The notes beneath the pieces were generated by a model. It did no database searches, was not told the DNA's origin, and was given only the letters and a program-made list of their open reading frames with translations. Shown in pieces: positions 58,188-64,000 of a stretch of 64,000 nt of DNA (its first letter is position 1; every line of letters begins with the position of its first letter). The position numbers were made by a program, and so were the translations under genes. The stretch spans positions 22,134,860-22,198,859 of the forward strand of contig NC_135244.1 of NCBI RefSeq assembly GCF_947623445.1, written 5' to 3'. The DNA comes from Clavelina lepadiformis (lineage: Eukaryota; Chordata; Ascidiacea; Aplousobranchia; Clavelinidae).

Positions 58188-60900
58188 TTAGCGCACTTGC
58201 CTCGTTATTTTCATTGTCACCGTTTCGTTACTGGAGGCATTTCTATCTCGTGGCTTCTTTGAATAGCGGACATTTTTAGAAAACGTTGCAGACGATGATT
58301 GTCTTTGTGTAGATTTCTTGGCCGCCATGCTATAAGATTTTTTACCAGCTTAAATCTTACCAAGGGTTTCTTAAAATGATTGTTACCTTATTTCGTTGAG
58401 ACATAATTCGTCTTTTAATACCTCAGTCTTTTTGTAAAATTTCCTCCAAGGAAAGTGTATAAGATTGGGTTCAACATGGCATTCACGTAGGCCAGCATGG
58501 TCCCGGCCGTCATCAGGTCCTTGCAAATGTGAGCCTGTAACGGTAAGGTCCAGTTTAAGATCTAATTTGAAACAATTAACTCAGCTGCTGACACAATCTA
58601 TGAACAAAACCGGTATTTCTCACCTCTTCTAACGGGAGTCGAATGCCGTTAATCTTCGCCAAATGCACCGCGTGAAAAAGAAGCCAGCAGGCTACGAAGC
58701 AGATCACCAGCGATGCGCACATCATCGTGATTCGACGTCTGTTGTAACTAGACGGCGAGTGGGAGCGTCTAGTTTTCTTCCTTTGCTTGTCGACTGCCAC
58801 AGCTGGTGAGACGCCAGAGTTGCTTGAGTAGCTGTGAGTGCGTTCACTCGAAGCAAATAGTCGTCTGACGATCAGGCTGTAGGTTATCAGCATAACCTGA
58901 GGATAACCAATGCTTTGTATGAAATATTTTCTTGACTCTCATTATTACCTCTTCGTTATAAAACATGTTTGATAGGCCTATATTGTTGTTTTAAGAATGA
59001 TAGGCTACTTAAGTTCACATTTGGAGCAAAACTTGTTGGATTTCGCAACTAGTATGTTTATTCAGTCCAAGCTGGGTTCATAAAAAGACTTACAAGAAAA
59101 GGCAGAAGAAACATGACGGCAAAATTGAATCCAACAAACGCTCGCCATCCATCCGGTTGCGTCCATGAATGACACTCTTTATCGATGAGAATATCTTCTA
59201 CTAAGTCACTGCCTGTTTCACCATCGCCTTGTTCTAAAATGTCAAGAGGAAGACCGGCAAAGTAATCCTCATAATTTTCTTCAAACGTTATGTTAATGTC
59301 CGATGCAGATAGTCCGTAGTTGAAAGTTTCAGTTAAAAGATTTCTAAAACAAATTTTAACATAAAATATTGCCCCATTGTTTAATCCAAGCAGTGAGAAA
59401 ACTTGCTGTATATTATTTATGAATAACGCTCATTGGTCTTTACCCTGCCAATTTGCAATAAAACTCTCCGCTCCTCGTTTGCTGCTCATAATTTTCTTCT
59501 TGTATCCTTACGCATTCATCAAGATAGATGCCTTCAAAGTGATCATCGATGCAAGCTGCGGTGAAATTCTTCTTGGGCGTTGGAAAAACAGTGCTAAATG
59601 AAAATCTTTTGGTCATTTCAAAGTTTTTGATAACGTATTATTGTCCCATTTGGACGTAATATCTTTTTATTTATAATATGTAGTGTATGGCATGACGTAT
59701 AAGTAATCTAATTAATCAAATCGTGAGTTAAGATTTCTATGTAGGAAAGTAAACCAAATTGCTCTTACGCGCATTTACAATCCGGTTGGACTCCCTCCTT
59801 GAACGTGTAGAGCATGATCGGGATGCAAAGTAGAAGAGAGATTACCCACACGGCCAAACTGATAACAGCTGCTGAGCGTTGTGTCCGAAACTTTTGCAGA
59901 GTTTCAGAGAAAGTGCGGCACACAGCGATGTAACGGTCGATGCTCATTACCTGAAGTTTATGAACAATATCATGAATTTAGCTGCTACTGCTATTGCTAG
60001 AATGATTTTTTAGAATAAAGCTTTTCCAAATATACAGAAGCTTGTACAAATAATCTTCAAGGAATATGACTGTAACAATTGAGCTTACCACCAGAAATAG
60101 AATGGATGCATAAAAGTTGAGGAACAATATCGTCTCCTTCGCCTTGCACATCCACTGTGGATAAATCCATCGGTGGTTGATGGCCTCAGATATGTTGAAG
60201 GGAAGAGTTAAGAGGAATATGGTGTCGGCAATTGCCAGTTGCAAGACATACCTGAAAGCAACAAATATCAAAATACCCTACGTCCGATAGGATACACGAG
60301 GTACATACAGGAGGCAAACCTTGATAAAATAAAGTAAGAAAGAAGACAAATCTTTTTTCAGATTGCATCAAAGTTTTTATCGAATTTCGAAAATCTTAAA
60401 CAAGAGTTATATCTTGGCTCCGATAAAGCTTCCTCTAACAGTTTTTCTTGTCAAGTGCAAAACATGCGATGTATTTAATCCACGCAAATATAAATTGAAC
60501 AGCTAAATATAAAGTTGTATAACTTTTTAAAAACAGCTGGAACATGAACAAGATTAGAAAAAATTGATTTGAAACACACGGCTTATTAAAACTTATACAA
60601 AGATTAATGTATAATTTAGCGTTAAACTTCCGTAATAACAACGTACGGTGTGGTATGAGACTCGCTACCTCAAACACTTACTCGCAGACAGACACAAAAA
60701 CTTCAAATAACTTACCAATGGGTGACCGACTTCTTGCATTCCTTCAAGACGGTGATGACTAAAATGACCAGGAGATTCCCCAGAAATCCAAGGATGCAGA
60801 TGATGAGAGAGAAGACGAACAAAAGGGTTGGAAACTCCTTTTCCATCTCGAACAACGTTTCCAGGAAACTGCTTTGATTTATAAAACTTAAATCTGCCAT
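58188..60900 (-). CDS. Rhodopsin-class peptide-type GPCR, 7 exons, 435 aa
   Basis: The exons on the minus strand are 60900-60716, 60251-60089, 59950-59769, 59343-59094, 58896-58624, 58534-58422 and 58329-58188. All junctions are GT-AG and in phase. The N-terminus has an N-glycosylation site (NQS). TM1 has GNLLVILVI, TM2 LAIADTIFLLTLPF with Asp71, TM3 ends in MSIDRYIAV (Asp121-Arg122-Tyr123), and TM7 has NPILY (373-377). TM6 reads CFVACWLLF, so the usual CWxP proline is Leu333. The second extracellular loop is long and acidic, with a single conserved-type Cys (KECHSW). The tail is Ser/Thr- and Lys/Arg-rich. The plan resembles somatostatin, opioid and chemokine receptors, which couple to Gi, but ligand and orthology are unknown. 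Confidence 0.87.
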
Positions 60901-62631
60901 GATTAAAATTTTTGTAGATGTGATGCACGATACAACGGTGCATTGATACACGCCTCAACTTTAAAATGTGATATCATGACTAGCAAAGATTCTCATGAAG
61001 TATTTAACTAAACGCAAAGTCATGAAGAGTCTAATCACTCATTTAAAAACATGTTTGTCATTGGTTTCGTATTGACAAGAATGAAATAACCTTTATCGTT
61101 TAATGACCTTTCTCTGCATGGAAAATCCCACTTTTGCAACCTAACAGCAAGATATTAGCGACCTTGTCCACAACCGATAACAAGCTAACACAAGTGAAAG
61201 CACGCAAAGCTGACCTCAATGGCTTTGATTGATTCCCAAATTGTAACGCGTCAACAGGAAAACGATGTTGGAAACCATGGAAATCTCATTACTTATACAC
61301 AAACTGACAAACGTGGCGGAAAGCATAAGTCGTTCCCAAACTGCAATTAATCATTGTGGAATGGGACATCCTGCTATAATGGCTCCGGATTTTTGTGCTG
61401 TAATGTTTGACTTGTTGCTATACGGAGTCCACTATTTTCATGTACTGCTACATATGTACTTTTGGCATCTGTATGCGGTTGAAAGCCTCTAAGTGTACGG
61501 CCTATACTGTACATCCGAAGGCTAGCCCAGTGCGGTGTTATTCTCATAATTTGAAGTAGACTGCTACATTTTGTAGAATGAGGTCAGATATTTAACAAAC
61601 TAATTCGAACATGAAAGTTCAACTGAAATTATGACGTAAATATCATTGGTTTTTCCAACTGTCACGTCATCGAAACGAAAGGATTTTCGTTGGACTGATT
61701 TATGAGACAAAAATGTGATGACTATTACGTTATAAAATACACCCTATTTAAACCAATAGTCTGTGTGAACGATACCAGACCACGATGAATGAAGTCATAG
61801 AAGCGCCAATACTGGTAATTCCAAAAGAGGTGGTATCACGTATATAGTAGATTAGAGTAATGTGATGTAGATTTTGTATATTTCAACAAAATTTATGAAA
61901 TACCATTTCGTCATTTCTTGTCAGCAAATGCGCCAGAATGACAAACTATCATCGACATCAATTTTAAAAGTTTGGTTTGAGATGACAACGCTAACAGGAT
62001 ATTTTTCTTTGGTTAAATGAATGGACTTTCTTTCTCGGCAAATTCAAATACGTATGTTACGGTATTTTGTACCGCTTTGCATATACATATCAAGATGGGA
62101 AGATAGTTATGTCTACATAGGGTCCAAACTTTGCTGGACGGACTCTTTCCAGGTTTTCTGCCTGTCTAAACCGGTACAAACCGGTACATCTCTCTTGCAT
62201 CAAAACGTTCATCCGCTGTCTGGTGAGGTTGCGCGCTTGTACGCACCAAAACAAAATGGAGACGCGTATAAGTCTAGTAAAGATTACGCTACATTCACAA
62301 ATAAAGTAGGTCTACACAATATTTTATAGGCCTGTACATGCAGAAGTTAGGCTTTACAGTAGACTCTAGCATCAATAACAAGTGCATAAAGCCATACGCA
62401 TTGACGGTTACTTATAGAGATTTTTCAAACACAGAAAGAAACAACAACTTGTTCACAAAACTGTGCTACGTCCACGCAATCATCGCCATCGCATTTAACT
62501 ATCGCTCGGTTAAAACAGTATTTATTAGAGGGCGGGATGCCATGAAATCATTTGTATTGAACGCCCATATTCATTTCGTTGAAAGAAACTTTAAAATAAA
62601 TTGGTTTGAACGTTTGTCTATCATTTGCTTA
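60901..62631. other. Upstream flank of the GPCR, no gene seen
   Basis: No coding exon was recognised; the GPCR promoter should lie just above 60900. Confidence 0.5.
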
Positions 62632-62935
62632 TTCATCGTTGTGTTTATTCATCATTGTGTTTGTTCATCATTGTGTTTATTCATCATTGTGTTTGTTCAT
62701 CATTGTGTTTGTCCATCAATGTGTTTGTTCATCAATGTGTTTGTCCATCAATGTGTTTGTTCATCAATGTGTTTATTCATCAATGTGTTTGTTCATCAAT
62801 GTGTTTGTCCATCAATGTGTTTGTTCATCAATGTGTTTATTCATCATTGTGTTTGTTCATCATTGTGTTAATTCATCATTGTGTTTGTCCATCAATGTGT
62901 TTGTTCATTAATGTGTTTGTTCATCAATGTGTTTG
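62632..62935. repeat. 16-bp minisatellite, 19 copies
   Basis: The unit TTCATCAATGTGTTTG varies at a few positions (TTC/TCC, CAT/CAA, G/A at the end) and repeats 19 times over 304 bases. Because 16 is not a multiple of three, all three plus-strand frames read the same peptide period and happen to stay open. Confidence 0.95.
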
Positions 62936-64000
62936 CCCGTTCACATTCGAAGTGAATGTGAACAATGTGTTCACAAGCAGACCACAGAATGAACTACACA
63001 AGCGTGGTTGGTGTCTGAGCACGACTTTGCATTTGACATTGATGTATAGATATATGTTTTGGGTGCTTTTGACGTTTATATATGTCCATGGATATACATG
63101 GATATACGTTTCGGTCTCTTAACCTCTAGGCTTTAAATTATTTAACGGCTTATTGTGTTTTATGTTGCTTTAACAACAAACTTTAACAGAATAAAATATT
63201 TTTGTTTTCAAGCCCGGAATCTCTCCTTTTTCTTGCAAACATAACATCCCCAGCCACAGTACGCGTGTGGTGGCTTTTGTCACAGCGGGTAGTCGATCGA
63301 GGTATTTCGTTGCGCCTATTTTGTGTAGACCTACTGCGCATTTTTGACTTATATGGTAAATCTCACTCACTGGATTTTCGAGTCTAAATCCAGCTGCTCA
63401 ATTAAGTGTTAGATTCATTTTTTTATTTGGGCTTTAAGGTGATGCCTGTTTTCACCATCATGCAGCGAACTTAGATTTATAAAATCACAAAGTACCACAA
63501 AAATGTCCCGCTTATAAATAAGTAATTGTTTTTCACAAGCCTGAAAGAAGTAAGTTTTAGCTTTTTACCAACACAATGAACAGGTGGTGCGTGTTAACTT
63601 AATGAACTATACTGTGGTTGGGTTTTTCGAAGTAATCAGCCTGACTTGTCGAATTCTGTGCATAAAATCCGGCTTGCCTATACCCGCGGAAGTTAAAGTC
63701 TTACAGCAATGTTTTAAGCTTTAAGTTAATGATTGGACGTTTAGTGGCTGGTAGAATGGTAGTCAATGTTTAAATGGGTTAATTATTGTAAATTTCCATG
63801 ACCACCAAACACAAACAAGGAGAAGAAAAGCATGCCTACAAAGAGGCTCCAACTGCATATAGTTACAACATGACGTTGATGATGTGTATAGATTGGCAAT
63901 GCATAGATCGGAAGTTATAAAAGTGCACTCAGATGGTATCAACCAGTGACACTGACGCCATGAAGAGAACATTCCATCCTGTAGGAGCCGGAATCCCGTG
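62936..64000. other. Window end, no gene seen
   Basis: No coding exon was recognised. A possible start codon in good context lies at 63960 (MKRTFHPVGAGIP), but it runs off the window after 13 codons and cannot be judged. Confidence 0.4.

Noticed and set aside
59500-59600. Extra GPCR exon encoding NFTAACIDDHFEGIYLDEC
   Set aside because: No acceptor gives the phase left by exon 3, whereas exon 3 joins the exon at 59343 directly in phase.
62338-63122. Long overlapping plus-strand frames with His/Cys/Val repeats
   Set aside because: They result from a 16-bp minisatellite that keeps all three frames open; no signal, domain or splice support.
63960-64000. Start of a gene at the right edge (MKRTFHPVGAGIP)
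   Set aside because: Only 13 codons are visible, too few to support a feature.

Overview
The window looks like nuclear DNA from a chordate, most likely a tunicate (ascidian such as Ciona or a relative). It is AT-rich, and the genes are compact, built of many short exons split by introns of roughly 60 to 1,800 bases. The gene families are metazoan or chordate-like: JTB, ZCCHC10, FBXL12, ACOT13, a CKAP4-like coiled-coil protein, a neuroligin-like dead esterase, a CLC-6/7-type exchanger and a peptide-type GPCR. The species assignment is inference; no species-specific marker was checked. All gene models were built by hand from splice sites and reading phase. No bacterial, CRISPR, rRNA, retroviral or Polinton features were recognised.

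Layout. 0-8 kb, minus strand: ZCCHC10, then an unnamed transmembrane protein with two thrombospondin type-1 repeats. 8-11.4 kb: no gene seen. 11.4-17.2 kb, minus strand: a CKAP4/CLIMP-63-like protein with two likely GC-AG introns, and intronless ACOT13. 17.7-20.4 kb: a transposon-rich block with an inverted-repeat element, a decayed hAT transposon and a short hAT-type MITE. 22-26.2 kb, minus strand: a 681-residue membrane-anchored esterase homologue whose catalytic Ser, acidic and His positions are all replaced. 27-31.8 kb: one apparently intact CAP-domain gene (minus strand) and two decayed partial copies facing it (plus strand). 32.9-42.1 kb, plus strand: FBXL12 followed closely by a 19-exon CLC exchanger. 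43.7-50.3 kb, plus strand: a tandem cluster of three small secreted or GPI-anchored cysteine-containing proteins that I do not recognise; two of them are followed by a conserved extra terminal exon. 53-55 kb, plus strand: JTB. 56.4-58 kb: two non-autonomous transposons with clean ends. 58.2-60.9 kb, minus strand: a 435-residue rhodopsin-like GPCR. 62.6-62.9 kb: a 16-bp minisatellite.

Most genes are ordinary and unrelated in function. The most novel part is the 43.7-50.3 kb cluster. The three genes share a design: exon 1 encodes a signal peptide and ends in phase 1, and exon 2 carries W-C and K-C-G-type cysteine motifs. The alternative terminal exons at 48361 and 50022 are phase-compatible with exon 1, so each of those genes may make a long protein and a short Cys-rich peptide from one signal peptide. 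Other points of interest are the catalytically dead esterase, the odd selectivity-filter residues of the CLC protein, and the CAP duplication with a skippable exon.
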